DNA of 64,000 nucleotides from an uncultured Bacilli bacterium (GCA_934130375.1 CAKOXW010000005.1:1-64000); one strand, 5' to 3'; shown: positions 7,254 to 17,116, counted from the first letter of the stretch. The notes: generated by a model from the sequence alone, not told the origin. Translations and numbers: made by a program.

Positions 7254-9240
7254 AAATTCCTCCTTCCTTGAATTCTATAATATTATCAAATAAATTAATT
7301 AAATCTCTATTATGACTAATATAAATTATTGTACTATTTTTAAATTTACATATAATTCTTTCTAATATTTCTTTTTCTTCACTAAAATCTAAGCCATTTA
7401 AGGCCTCATCTAATATTATAATCCTATTATTTCTAAGCAATGTTCTAGCAAGTATAATCTTTTGTCTTTCTCCTCTACTAAGATTAGTACCACCCTCTTC
7501 TATAACATTATTAAAACTAATATTTTTATTATTCATTATCTTATCAACATTAGTTATTTTTATAATTTCATCAATAGACTTATCTTTATCTAGTACTATA
7601 TTATTAAGAAGTGTATCATTAAATAGCATTTCATCTTGAGATACATAACTTATTATTTTAGAATTAACATTATTAATATCTACATTACCAATTAATACTT
7701 TATTACTATCCACTTCATATGATTTATTAATTATCTTAAATAAAGTTGACTTACCAATACCAGAATTACCTAAGACTAGTAACTTAGATTTATATGGTAT
7801 TTTATAATCTATATTCTTAAGTATATCTTTATAACCATCATAAGAAAAAGATAAATTATTTATTTTTATATCATAATTACTTATAATCTTGTTAGTATCA
7901 TTAGAAGTAATACTAAATATTTCATTAACTCTTTTTATAGCATTTATACCATTTTTTAATATCGTTCTAATTAAAACAATATCATTCAATGGTTCAATAA
8001 AATATATCATTATAGAATAAAATAATATTAAATTACTAATTTCCATACTACCTTGTTTTACTAATATAATTCCTAAATATAGTATAATGTTAATTCCTAG
8101 CGAAACAATAATATTCTTAAATATCTCTATTTTATTTTTATAATATGAATATTCTACTACTGACTTTTCATATGTTTGATACTTATTTTTAAATTTATTA
8201 TGTCTATAGTCTTCTATATTTATGTTTTTTATTGTTTCTATATTTCTAATGTTCTCAAACAAAACTATATTTTTATCACTATTTGAATCCTGATTTTCTC
8301 TTATTAATTTAGCTTCACATTTGTTAGTTAGAAGTATTATTACTAAATAGATAAGTGCGATTAAGATAAAATATAAAAATAATATTTTAGAAACTCCTAC
8401 TAGTATTATTGATATAAATATAATCATAGAAGTATCGATTAACACATATATTGGCATTTTTAAATATAATTCTTTTATATACTCAATATCATTAACCTTA
8501 GTAATTATATCGCCTTTACATCTACTATTGAAATAATTTATTGGAAGTGATAATAATTTTTCATTGGTTTTAATATACAAACTATTACTTATTTTCTTAT
8601 CAAGTTTTATTATACTTCTATTTTTTAAGTACTCCATTATTTCTTTTATTAATATTATTATTGAAAAAAATATTAGTATGTTTTTAATGTCATCATATTC
8701 AATTAAAAACTTAAAATAGAAATTAGACACTAAAGACAAAATAATACCTAGAATTGATAAAAGAAATATTTTAAAGTAATGGTACCAATTACTTCTTATA
8801 ATCAACTTAAATTCATTATAATTTTCTTTTATATTATCTAATTTTCTAAATGGTTTTAATTCAATAACTACTCCACTCCATATACTTCTAAATGAAGAAA
8901 TATCTAATTTCTTATTCCCTGTTGCAGGATCAAAAATATAAATATTATCTTTTGTTACTTTGTATAAAACTACATAGTGGTTATAGTTATTTATAATTAC
9001 ATGACATATTGCTGGTAAATAGATATTACTTAAATTATCAATATCACATTTAATTCCTCTACTATAAAAACCCAATTTATTTGATGCATTAATAAGGTTT
9101 AGTGCACTTGTACCGTTATTATCACATTTAGTCAAATAATATAGATTAGAATATGTATTAGAACCCTTGTAATACTTGATAATTGTAAGTAAACACGCAA
9201 TACCACAATCCTTAATATTTCTCTGAAGTACTCCTTTCAT
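7237..9240 (-). CDS. Peptidase-containing ABC exporter (C39 PCAT, bacteriocin processing/export)
   Basis: This 667-residue membrane exporter cleaves double-glycine leaders and transports the peptide. The N-terminal C39 peptidase has the conserved Q6, catalytic Cys12 (DCGIAC), His88 (NHYVVLY) and Asp104 (FDPATG). The transmembrane domain (~150-440) has about six helices. The nucleotide-binding domain has Walker A GNSGIGKS at 491-498, signature LSRGE at 587-591 and Walker B IIILDEA at 607-613. It is the first gene of a three-gene operon with the two leader peptides. All catalytic residues are intact, so it should be active. No HlyD-like accessory protein is nearby. The leader contains a repeat motif shared with the ABC-2 operon upstream of 13598. 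Confidence 0.92.
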   Translation of the reverse strand: MKGVLQRNIKDCGIACLLTIIKYYKGSNTYSNLYYLTKCDNNGTSALNLINASNKLGFYSRGIKCDIDNLSNIYLPAICHVIINNYNHYVVLYKVTKDNIYIFDPATGNKKLDISSFRSIWSGVVIELKPFRKLDNIKENYNEFKLIIRSNWYHYFKIFLLSILGIILSLVSNFYFKFLIEYDDIKNILIFFSIIILIKEIMEYLKNRSIIKLDKKISNSLYIKTNEKLLSLPINYFNSRCKGDIITKVNDIEYIKELYLKMPIYVLIDTSMIIFISIILVGVSKILFLYFILIALIYLVIILLTNKCEAKLIRENQDSNSDKNIVLFENIRNIETIKNINIEDYRHNKFKNKYQTYEKSVVEYSYYKNKIEIFKNIIVSLGINIILYLGIILVKQGSMEISNLILFYSIMIYFIEPLNDIVLIRTILKNGINAIKRVNEIFSITSNDTNKIISNYDIKINNLSFSYDGYKDILKNIDYKIPYKSKLLVLGNSGIGKSTLFKIINKSYEVDSNKVLIGNVDINNVNSKIISYVSQDEMLFNDTLLNNIVLDKDKSIDEIIKITNVDKIMNNKNISFNNVIEEGGTNLSRGERQKIILARTLLRNNRIIILDEALNGLDFSEEKEILERIICKFKNSTIIYISHNRDLINLFDNIIEFKEGGIYEVIG

Positions 9241-9261
9241 AAAATCACTCCCTATATGTTT

Positions 9262-9296
9262 ATTCCCTAAAACTTTTAAATTTCCCCTAAATTTTT
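9262..9296 (-). promoter_or_regulatory. Candidate operator upstream of the bacteriocin operon
   Basis: The minus strand holds AAAATTTAGGGGAA and, 19 bp further on, a second AGGGAAT: two imperfect direct repeats 20-60 bp before the exporter start. The same 14-mer lies upstream of the ABC-2 ATPase gene at 13643-13656. Direct repeats about two helical turns apart are typical of response-regulator sites. Which regulator binds is unknown. Confidence 0.4.
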
Positions 9297-9339
9297 GAAA
9301 AAAAATTAAAAAAGTTTAAAAAAATTTATAATTAATAAA

Positions 9340-9366
9340 AAAACTAAGATAAATTTTCTTAGTTTT
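9340..9366. terminator. Terminator-like hairpin in the 9241-9433 gap
   Basis: AAAACTAAGA / TCTTAGTTTT stem with a 7-nt loop, flanked by A-run and T-run. It would insulate the bacteriocin operon from the yebE-like gene upstream. Confidence 0.5.
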
Positions 9367-9381
9367 AGACACTTAGATATT

Positions 9382-9429
9382 AAAAATGTGAAACTTTTTC
9401 TTGAATTTCTTTTCAAAAAAGTTTCACAT
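9382..9429 (-). terminator. Terminator of the yebE-like gene
   Basis: A long ATGTGAAACTTTTT / AAAAAGTTTCACAT stem on the minus strand is followed by TTTTT. Confidence 0.7.
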
Positions 9430-9433
9430 ATAT

Positions 9434-9934
9434 TTATTTAAAGTAACCATTTACTACTAAATTAGTTTCATTTTCAACAATAAAAGCATTTTTATCATTT
9501 TCCTTAATTATATTTCTTAGTTCACGTTCTTTCTTTTTATCTATGTTTATATAAAGCATATATTTATCTGTTTCATTATAGCCATGACATTCAATTACTG
9601 ATACTGCATAATTTTTATCTCTTAGTACTTCGATTAAATCTTTTGAATCAGTAAATACTTGAACACCTATTTTTCCAGTTATCAATATGCTTGATAAAAA
9701 ACCACCAATATAAGTTCCAATTGCAAATCCAGATGCATATGATACTGCTACAAATATGTTATCAACACCCGTTTGAAGAGCTTCTCTTACTACTAAAAAC
9801 CATATAAGTACTTCAAAAAATCCAATTAATGCACCCTTTAATCTTTTCCCTTTTACTACAAACATAGTTCTTATTGTTCCAAGTGAAACATCTAATATTC
9901 TTGCAAAAAATACTTTAAGACATAAAATTAACAT
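9434..9934 (-). CDS. yebE: UPF0316/YebE-like membrane protein (DUF5698-DUF2179)
   Basis: The 166-residue protein has three N-terminal membrane helices (ARILDVSLGTIRTMFVVKGKR is typical of the family) and a soluble C-terminal DUF2179-like ACT/ferredoxin-type domain from ~100 (VQVFTDSKDLIEVLRD...). The cellular function of the UPF0316 family is not established. An upstream in-frame ATG at 9946 overlaps the SD (GGAGGTATTT), so the start at 9934 is preferred. It is monocistronic with its own terminator. Confidence 0.75.
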   Translation of the reverse strand: MLILCLKVFFARILDVSLGTIRTMFVVKGKRLKGALIGFFEVLIWFLVVREALQTGVDNIFVAVSYASGFAIGTYIGGFLSSILITGKIGVQVFTDSKDLIEVLRDKNYAVSVIECHGYNETDKYMLYINIDKKKERELRNIIKENDKNAFIVENETNLVVNGYFK

Positions 9935-10054
9935 AAATACCTCCATTATTAGTTTGCCAAATTCTTTATTTTATATTATTATTATATTAGAGTATTTATA
10001 ATATTTCAATGAATAATTAATTAATTTACAAAATAGAATTAAATGAGGTACATT

Positions 10055-10573
10055 ATGAAAAAGTATATTCCAAATATTTTGACAACTTATAGGTTGATAT
10101 TTTCACTTTTTATTCCGGCATTATTTTTAACTGAACACTACTATTTACTTGCAATATTATTTACACTTGCCCTTTTAAGTGATGCTTTTGATGGTTACTT
10201 TGCAAGAAAATGGGGAGTTGTTTCTAATTATGGTAAAATAGTTGATGTTTTGTCTGATAAAGCACTTGCATTACTATCATCTACTACTCTTATATTTAAG
10301 GTAAGTAAATTATTTATAGTTACTCTAGTTTTAGAATTAGTAATATCTATTATAAATAGTATTAGTTATATAAAATCAAAATCAGTTGATAATCATTCTA
10401 GTTCTATATACGGCAAGGTTAAAACTTGGTTTTTATTTATAACTCTATTAATTGGAGTATTAACTTTAAAATACAACCTTGATGTATTATTAGATATATT
10501 TACAGTTATTACAGCAATAATGCAAATACTAACCGCATATAATTATTATAAAGAAAATAAGAAACTAAAATAG
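10055..10573 (+). CDS. CDP-alcohol phosphatidyltransferase family protein
   Basis: This 172-residue integral membrane enzyme transfers a phosphatidyl group from CDP-diacylglycerol to an alcohol, in phospholipid synthesis. The signature D-x2-DG-x2-AR-x8-G-x3-D-x3-D is complete (SDAFDGYFARKWGVVSNYGK then IVDVLSDK). It is a second family member besides the pgsA gene at 60751, so the acceptor alcohol may differ (glycerol phosphate, inositol phosphate or cardiolipin-type); the sequence does not decide. The ATG at 10055 is chosen because the upstream ATG (10043) overlaps the GAGG ribosome site. The convergent ZIP gene ends 4 bp away. Confidence 0.8.
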   Translation: MKKYIPNILTTYRLIFSLFIPALFLTEHYYLLAILFTLALLSDAFDGYFARKWGVVSNYGKIVDVLSDKALALLSSTTLIFKVSKLFIVTLVLELVISIINSISYIKSKSVDNHSSSIYGKVKTWFLFITLLIGVLTLKYNLDVLLDIFTVITAIMQILTAYNYYKENKKLK

Positions 10574-10577
10574 TTCC

Positions 10578-11300
10578 TTATCCTAATAAAACGCTTATTA
10601 TTAATATAATTATTCCAGATAGTACACTAAGTACTACTGTTTTTTTATTGTTACTACTAACAAGCCTTGGCAATAATTCTATGATATTTATATATAAAAG
10701 CATACCTATTGTTATAGATAGTAATATACCCATTATAATTTCATTTGATACATTGAAAAGCGCTATTAAAAGTCCTCCAATAAAAGTTGATAATGCAATT
10801 AATACAACAAGGATTGTTGATTTTTTATTATCTTTATACGTTGTACTACTTATTGCCATGCCAAGAGGAATATTGTGAAGTCCTACTCCTAAACTAAGTA
10901 ATATACCTGTGTTTAAATCACTTACAACTGTGTTATAAATTGCCATACCTTCTATTATATTGTGAATAATTATTGCAATACTAGAAACTATTCCAATATG
11001 AGATAAATTATTACTATCATGTTCAGGTACAAATCTATCAAGTATTTTTAATATTAAAAATCCTATAGATGTAAATAGCAATATTAATAATACTGAACTT
11101 AAAATATTATATTTTTCTGTAAATATTTCTATTACCTCAGGAATTATTTCTAAAACTAATAATGAAATCATTACTCCAAAAGCCATAGACAAAGAGATAA
11201 GTAAAAACTTATCTTTATTTTTAAATAAATGAACTAAATAAACACCTATTAATATAAAACTTCCTAGCACCAAAGTTAATACTAAACCAATAATATTCAT
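10578..11300 (-). CDS. ZIP-family metal transporter (GufA/ZupT-like)
   Basis: The 240-residue polytopic protein has about eight helices. HNIIEG (helix 4) and HNIPLG (helix 5) are the metal-binding motifs of ZIP transporters, which take up Zn2+ or other divalent metals. The length fits the GufA-like bacterial branch. SD GGGTGAT lies just upstream. The metal cannot be told from sequence. It is transcribed in the same direction as the downstream ABC-2 genes' strand but has its own SD, and about 30 bp separate it from the permease gene end, so it could be co-transcribed with them. Confidence 0.85.
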   Translation of the reverse strand: MNIIGLVLTLVLGSFILIGVYLVHLFKNKDKFLLISLSMAFGVMISLLVLEIIPEVIEIFTEKYNILSSVLLILLFTSIGFLILKILDRFVPEHDSNNLSHIGIVSSIAIIIHNIIEGMAIYNTVVSDLNTGILLSLGVGLHNIPLGMAISSTTYKDNKKSTILVVLIALSTFIGGLLIALFNVSNEIIMGILLSITIGMLLYINIIELLPRLVSSNNKKTVVLSVLSGIIILIISVLLG

Positions 11301-11332
11301 AACTAATCACCCGATAATAATTCTAACACATT

Positions 11333-12724
11333 TTATGTATTTTTTATATCCTTTTTATTAAATATTACAAATGTAGGTACGATTAACACTATAAAATACG
11401 CGATTATAACAAATAAAGATAATAATAAATTTAAATCAGTATTTTCTATTATCATACCAAATCTATATATAGATAAATCAAAATGAGTACCAATATAATA
11501 CATTAAAGCATTAAAATCATTTGATAAACCAATAGACATAGTATTAGAAGCATATAAAACAATTACCAATATTGTAGTTATTACTTTATTGTTAGTAAAT
11601 ACATTTAAAAATAATAATACAGTATTTAAAATAATAAACATTGGCATTTTATATAAAGTAAGAATTAAAAAATATTTAAATATATTCATAGTAACAACAT
11701 GTTTTAAATTGAAATCATAATACACAAAAGGTATCCTTAGACTTCTAAACGATAACATTGTACCACCAATTAAAAGTTGCATTAAGAATGTAATAAGTAT
11801 TAAAAACAATATAATTATAATACCTGTTAAATACTTAGACAGCAATATCTTATATCTTTTATTAGGCGTTACTAAGAGTTGCTTGATAGTGCCTTTGTTT
11901 ACTTCGTCTACAACTATTCCACTTGTAAGTATTGTAAATATAATTACTATAATTAGTCCATATTCTTTATAAAAATTAACTATTATACCTCTTTCATCAT
12001 TTACTCTATTTATATTTTCTCTTGATTTTACTATATATTCTGATAAATAGTACTCACTTTCATCTCTCTTGTCAACAAAGTTTGTTTCATTATATTGATA
12101 TATGTTCATCGCATTATTTAAGTAACCATTATTATAAGGTACATCATACTCTAATCTTTTTTCTAAGGCACTTATTATTTGGTTTTTAATATTAATCATT
12201 TTATCTATATTTTCATCATAAGAACCATTAATTTTTTCTTCTTCATAAAGACTTATTTCTTCTTTAATATTATCTATTTCATCATATATAAGCTGCTTCC
12301 AATTCCCACTATCAAAAATACTAATATATCTATCATATTCCTCGGTAATAGATTTATCCACTTCTTTATTTTCATAATATGCATTGTTAATCTCTTTAAT
12401 AAGATTTGATACTTTTTTATTTATATAATAAGATTGCCAAGAATTAATACCATATTTATCACGTAGTTTTAATACATCAATACTTGTTTTATTATATACT
12501 TTTTTATCTATATCATTAGTTTTATTCATTTCAATTTCTAATTTACTTATCTCTTCCACAATAGAAATTGGATTTGATTTTATAGAACCATCTTCTCCTA
12601 ATTTATACTTATATAAGTAGTTAGTACCAAAAACAAATAGCAATAATATTAAAATTAATATATAAAATGAAGGTTTTTTTACTATTTTAGTAATTTCATT
12701 TATTATTAAGTTAATCAATTTCAT
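11333..12724 (-). CDS. ABC-2-type permease, partner of the ATPase at 12711
   Basis: The 463-residue protein has one N-terminal helix, a ~200-residue predicted extracytoplasmic region rich in charged helices (~45-250), then five or six helices. Between the first two of these is the VVDEVNKGTIKQLLVTPNKR motif seen in BcrB/ABC-2 permeases. The start overlaps the ATPase stop by 14 bp, so they form one transporter. Such pairs export or expel hydrophobic or peptide substrates, including bacteriocin immunity. Shared upstream DNA with the bacteriocin operon supports an immunity role, but this is inference. Confidence 0.75.
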   Translation of the reverse strand: MKLINLIINEITKIVKKPSFYILILILLLFVFGTNYLYKYKLGEDGSIKSNPISIVEEISKLEIEMNKTNDIDKKVYNKTSIDVLKLRDKYGINSWQSYYINKKVSNLIKEINNAYYENKEVDKSITEEYDRYISIFDSGNWKQLIYDEIDNIKEEISLYEEEKINGSYDENIDKMINIKNQIISALEKRLEYDVPYNNGYLNNAMNIYQYNETNFVDKRDESEYYLSEYIVKSRENINRVNDERGIIVNFYKEYGLIIVIIFTILTSGIVVDEVNKGTIKQLLVTPNKRYKILLSKYLTGIIIILFLILITFLMQLLIGGTMLSFRSLRIPFVYYDFNLKHVVTMNIFKYFLILTLYKMPMFIILNTVLLFLNVFTNNKVITTILVIVLYASNTMSIGLSNDFNALMYYIGTHFDLSIYRFGMIIENTDLNLLLSLFVIIAYFIVLIVPTFVIFNKKDIKNT

Positions 12725-13598
12725 TACCTCCTATCTTATCTAAAAATGCATCTTCAAGCGATACTTCTTCTTCATAAACTGCATATACCTTGTTCTTATT
12801 ATTAACAAGACTTTCTACTATCACAGGAATAAATTCTCTATTGCACCATACTCTAATTCTGTTCTTATCTAGTACTTCATTTTTAAATAATAAATTAATA
12901 TTTTCTGTATTATCTATTTCAATCATATATACACAATTATTATCCTTGTGCTTTAAGGCATTAATAGAAGTTGTTTCTACAATACTACCATTCTTAATCA
13001 TGCATATTTTATTACAAAAATTATCAAGTTCCCTTAGAATATGACTAGAAATAAATATAGTTACTCCACTATTTGATAAATCTTTTAAAAGACTTCTTAA
13101 ATCCTTTATTCCCTCTGGGTCCAATCCATTAGTTGGTTCATCTAGTATTAGTAAGTTTGGTGAATTTAAAAGAGACATTGCAATACCTAATCTTTGCTTC
13201 ATACCTAGTGAATATTTTGATACTTTGTCTTTAATTCTATTTGTAAGCCCAACTAAATCTACTACTTCATCTATTTTATCTTTGCCTACATTATAAATTC
13301 TTGCTCTCATTTTTAAATTATCATAACCTGATAAATATTGGTAGAAATCTGGTGTTTCAATTATTGCTGAAACTTTTTTAATTGCATTAGTAAAATCTTC
13401 AATTTCATAACCATTAATATAAATTTCACCACTGTCTTTCTTGTAAAGACCTAGTATTGTTTTAATCAAAGTTGATTTACCCGCACCATTCGGACCAATA
13501 AAACCAAAAATATCTCCTTCTTCAATTTCAAATGAAATATTATTTAGTATTTTTTTCTTTCCAAAACTTTTTGATACGTTAGTACATTTTAATATCAT
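12711..13598 (-). CDS. ABC transporter ATPase (BcrA-like)
   Basis: The 295-residue ATPase has Walker A GPNGAGKS (~35-42), signature YSLGMKQ (~133-139), Walker B LLILDEPT (~152-159) and an H-loop Ser-Ser-His (SSHIL ~187). A ~70-residue C-terminal extension is shared with BcrA/lantibiotic-immunity-type ATPases. It drives the permease encoded downstream. The 128-bp upstream region carries the 14-mer also present before the bacteriocin exporter. The substrate is unknown; candidates are the neighbouring bacteriocin, a lantibiotic or a lipid. Confidence 0.85.
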   Translation of the reverse strand: MILKCTNVSKSFGKKKILNNISFEIEEGDIFGFIGPNGAGKSTLIKTILGLYKKDSGEIYINGYEIEDFTNAIKKVSAIIETPDFYQYLSGYDNLKMRARIYNVGKDKIDEVVDLVGLTNRIKDKVSKYSLGMKQRLGIAMSLLNSPNLLILDEPTNGLDPEGIKDLRSLLKDLSNSGVTIFISSHILRELDNFCNKICMIKNGSIVETTSINALKHKDNNCVYMIEIDNTENINLLFKNEVLDKNRIRVWCNREFIPVIVESLVNNKNKVYAVYEEEVSLEDAFLDKIGGNEID

Positions 13599-13623
13599 AA
13601 AAATTACCTCCTATTATTCTTTT

Positions 13624-13656
13624 TCCCGACTCGCATGTAAAATTCCCCTAAATTTT
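13624..13656 (-). promoter_or_regulatory. Candidate operator upstream of the ABC-2 operon
   Basis: The minus strand reads TAAAATTTAGGGGAATTTTA, an inverted repeat around GGGG, with a second CGGGAA 20 bp on. The 14-mer AAAATTTAGGGGAA (13643-13656) is identical to the one before the bacteriocin exporter (9282-9295). Both copies sit in the same orientation, 20-60 bp before the start codon. Confidence 0.4.
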
Positions 13657-13709
13657 ACAAACTTTTTTCATTTTTATTATATCATATCTATATTTTTAGT
13701 TCAAACAAG

Positions 13710-13741
13710 AAAAAAAATTACAAGTTTTACTTTGTAATTTC
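13710..13741 (-). terminator. Terminator of the PFOR gene
   Basis: AAATTACAA / TTGTAATTT stem followed by T8 on the minus strand, overlapping the last codons of the gene. Confidence 0.8.
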
Positions 13742-16700
13742 TAAATTTTTATAATACTCAAATCTATCTTTAACATCTTTTTTTAGTTCATCAAATAATT
13801 TTTCTGCTTTTTCTTCATTTACTATTTTTAATGCTCTAAATCTAGTTTCATTTTCTATAAAATTATCTAGTAAACTAAAATCTACATTTTTTGAATCCAT
13901 GTGGAATTCGTTTGTAATACTGTCATACCTAAATATTGGGAAATAGCCTGATTGAACTGCTAACTTTTGCTCTTCAATGCCTGTTTTCATGCCACCCTTT
14001 ATTCCATGATTTATACATGGAGAATATGCAATTATAATTGCAGGGCCATTATGTTTGTCTGCCTCATTAAATGCTTTTACAACGGAATTCATATTTGCCA
14101 TAGATATTTGTGCAACATAGACATTTTTATATGTCATTGCAATTCTAGCCAAATCTTTTTTAGAATTTTCTTTACCAGTTGATGTGAATTTAGCAATTGA
14201 ACCTCTATTAGATGACTTAGAAGATTGTCCACCAGTATTTGAGTATACTTCAGTATCTAATACAAGGATTTTTACATTACTATTTGAACATAATATGTGA
14301 TCTATTCCAGAAAATCCTATATCATATGCCCAACCATCTCCACCTACTATCCATACATTTCTTGATATTATGAATTCTTTTAAGTCTTTTAATTTACTAT
14401 CAGTATAGTCAAGGTTGTCGTATACTTCTTTTGTAGTTTTATAATCATCATAATTATCCAACCATTTTTTAAATAGTTCACTATTTTTAGAATTAATTTC
14501 TTCTTCCATAATAGTCTTTACTCTATTTCTATTAGAATTATAAGACATAAGCATACCATAACCAAATTCTGCATTATCCTCAAAAAGTGAGTTTGCCCAT
14601 GGTAATTTATATGGAATACTTGGGAAAGATGCCCCGTAGATAGATGAGCAACCTGTTGCATTTGCGATTGCAATTCTATCACCAAATAATTGAGTTAATA
14701 GCTTAATATAAGGTGTTTCTCCACAACCAGCACATGCTCCAGAAAATTCAAATAATGGGCGTTTAAATTGAGTACCTTTTACAGTTAGATTAACCTCGCT
14801 TTCTTTAACTGAAACTTTTTGCAAATAATCAAAATTCTTATTATCTTTCACATCATCAAACGGCTTCATTTCGATTGCATGCGCAGGACAAATACTTGCA
14901 CATAAACCACAACCAGTACAATCTAATTTTGATATACCCATTGTATATTGATATTTTGAACCAATAGCATTTCTTAAATTGTCCTTTAATGATTTTGGTG
15001 CGTTTTTAATCTCATTTTCATCAAGTAAATAAGGTCTAATAACTGCATGAGGGCATACAAATGAACACTGGTTACATTGAATACATTTATCTTTATTCCA
15101 AACTGGCACAACCTCTGCAATACCTCTTTTTTCATAACTAGTAGTACCTTCAATAAATGAACCATCTTTATATGGTATAAAGTCACTTACTTTTAACTTA
15201 TATCCATTTAGAGAATTAACCATATCAAATACTCTATTGCATTTTATTTTATTTTCATCTAAGAATTCAATATCATTAAACTTAATCTTAACTTCATGCA
15301 TATAATTCATTGCTTCATCAATAACACCAAGGTTAGAATTAATAACATCCTGTCCTTTCTTTAAGAACCTTTTTCTAACACTATCCTTTATATTTTCTAT
15401 ATAATCAGAATAACCCATTATATTTAAAATACATGTCTCTAATATAGTACTTATCTTATTATCGAGTCCATATTTTCTTGCAAGCGAATATGCATCTATT
15501 TTATAAAATTTAATCTTTCTATTAACAATTATTTTCTTTATATCACTACTTATAATATCATCTATTTTACTATCTTCTAAACTAGTAACATATATAAATG
15601 TACCACCCTTTTTAATATTACTTAACATATCATATTTAGTAATATAACTTTCTTTAGTACATACAACTAAGGATGGATTAGTTACATAATAAGTACTTCT
15701 AATTATATCATCAGATAATCTTATATGACATTTAGTTACTCCACCACTCTTCTTAGAATCATACTGAAAATAACCTTGTACATATTTTTCTGTATTATCA
15801 CCTATAATCTTTAATATATCTTTTGAACAAGATACCATACCATCAGAACCATATCCATAAATTAATAATTCATCTCTTTTTAAATTAGTTGTATACTTTG
15901 GAACTTTTATTGATAAATTAGTAACATCATCATCAATACCAACTGTAAAGTTATGATGAGGATTATTACTTAAGAAATCAAACACTGCTTTTATATGTGC
16001 AGGATTAGTATCTTTACTTGATAAACCATATCTACCACCTATAATTCTAGGTTTATTCTCTATATTAGAATATGCTGCTACTACATCAAGGTAAAGTGGT
16101 TCACCAATTGAACCAGGTTCCTTTGTTCTATCTAATACTGCAATATCAGTAACAGTTTCTGGTATAACACTATGAAAATATTTTAAAGAGAAAGGTCTAT
16201 AAAGATGAACTTCCAATAGTCCAGTATCAGGCATTTCATCTACTACTTCTTTTATAGTTTCACATACAGAACCCATCGCAATAATCATTTTCTTTGCTGT
16301 CTTTGAACCATAATACTCAAAAGGAGCATAATTCTTACCAGTCTTTTTATTAATCTTTTTCATATAATCATTAACTATATCAGCAAGTTTATCATAATCC
16401 TTATTTCTAACTTCTGCCATTTGAAAATAAACATCTTCCATCATAGCAGTTCCTTTAACCTTAGAGTTGATAGATAGTGCTTTATTTTTAAACTCATTTA
16501 TCTTCTTAAAGTCAACTAAATCCATAATATCTTCTTTTTCAAGTATCCTTATTTTATCAAGTTCATGACTAGTTCTAAAACCATCAAAGAAGTTAATAAA
16601 TGGCAAAGATGATTTTATAGATGATAAGTATGACACAATTGTTAAATCTGAAACACTTTGTACTGAAGATGATGCCATCATAGCAAAACCCGTTTGTCTA

Positions 16701-17092
16701 ACTGCATATATATCTTGATGATCACCTTGTATACTAAGAGCATGTGTCGCAATACTCCTAGCAGCACAATTTATTACACAAGGAAGCATTTCTCCTGCTA
16801 TTTTATACATATTTGGTATCATTAAAAGTAGACCTTGACTTGATGTAAAAGTACTTGTCAAACTACCATTAGTAAGTGAACCATGAACAAAACCAGCAGC
16901 ACCTGCTTCTGATTGCATTTCTACAACTTTTACAGGCATATTAAAAATATTAGTAATTCCCTTACCACTATAATCATCTACTACTTCAGCCATAGTAGAA
17001 GAAGGCGTAATTGGATAAATACCTGCCATCTCAGAAAACATATATGCACTAGTTGCACATGCTGTATTACCATCTATTGTTTTTGTTACCAT
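13727..17092 (-). CDS. nifJ: Pyruvate:ferredoxin (flavodoxin) oxidoreductase
   Basis: This single-chain PFOR of about 1121 residues oxidises pyruvate + CoA to acetyl-CoA + CO2 and reduces ferredoxin, the central step of anaerobic fermentation. The N-terminal domain has GIYPITPSSTMAEVVDDY. Two ferredoxin-type clusters are present (CIQCNQCSFVCPHA and CTGCGLCASICPAHA, around residues 680-760). A further cluster/TPP region (GACAGCGETPY, then GGDGWAYDIGFSGIDH and NTGGQSSKSS) follows. The ATG at 17092 has SD AGGATG; an in-frame ATG 12 codons upstream lacks one and is rejected. The gene is monocistronic with its own promoter and terminator. Confidence 0.95.
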   Translation of the reverse strand: MVTKTIDGNTACATSAYMFSEMAGIYPITPSSTMAEVVDDYSGKGITNIFNMPVKVVEMQSEAGAAGFVHGSLTNGSLTSTFTSSQGLLLMIPNMYKIAGEMLPCVINCAARSIATHALSIQGDHQDIYAVRQTGFAMMASSSVQSVSDLTIVSYLSSIKSSLPFINFFDGFRTSHELDKIRILEKEDIMDLVDFKKINEFKNKALSINSKVKGTAMMEDVYFQMAEVRNKDYDKLADIVNDYMKKINKKTGKNYAPFEYYGSKTAKKMIIAMGSVCETIKEVVDEMPDTGLLEVHLYRPFSLKYFHSVIPETVTDIAVLDRTKEPGSIGEPLYLDVVAAYSNIENKPRIIGGRYGLSSKDTNPAHIKAVFDFLSNNPHHNFTVGIDDDVTNLSIKVPKYTTNLKRDELLIYGYGSDGMVSCSKDILKIIGDNTEKYVQGYFQYDSKKSGGVTKCHIRLSDDIIRSTYYVTNPSLVVCTKESYITKYDMLSNIKKGGTFIYVTSLEDSKIDDIISSDIKKIIVNRKIKFYKIDAYSLARKYGLDNKISTILETCILNIMGYSDYIENIKDSVRKRFLKKGQDVINSNLGVIDEAMNYMHEVKIKFNDIEFLDENKIKCNRVFDMVNSLNGYKLKVSDFIPYKDGSFIEGTTSYEKRGIAEVVPVWNKDKCIQCNQCSFVCPHAVIRPYLLDENEIKNAPKSLKDNLRNAIGSKYQYTMGISKLDCTGCGLCASICPAHAIEMKPFDDVKDNKNFDYLQKVSVKESEVNLTVKGTQFKRPLFEFSGACAGCGETPYIKLLTQLFGDRIAIANATGCSSIYGASFPSIPYKLPWANSLFEDNAEFGYGMLMSYNSNRNRVKTIMEEEINSKNSELFKKWLDNYDDYKTTKEVYDNLDYTDSKLKDLKEFIISRNVWIVGGDGWAYDIGFSGIDHILCSNSNVKILVLDTEVYSNTGGQSSKSSNRGSIAKFTSTGKENSKKDLARIAMTYKNVYVAQISMANMNSVVKAFNEADKHNGPAIIIAYSPCINHGIKGGMKTGIEEQKLAVQSGYFPIFRYDSITNEFHMDSKNVDFSLLDNFIENETRFRALKIVNEEKAEKLFDELKKDVKDRFEYYKNLEITK

Positions 17093-17116
17093 ATAAACAC
17101 ATCCTATTCTTATATA

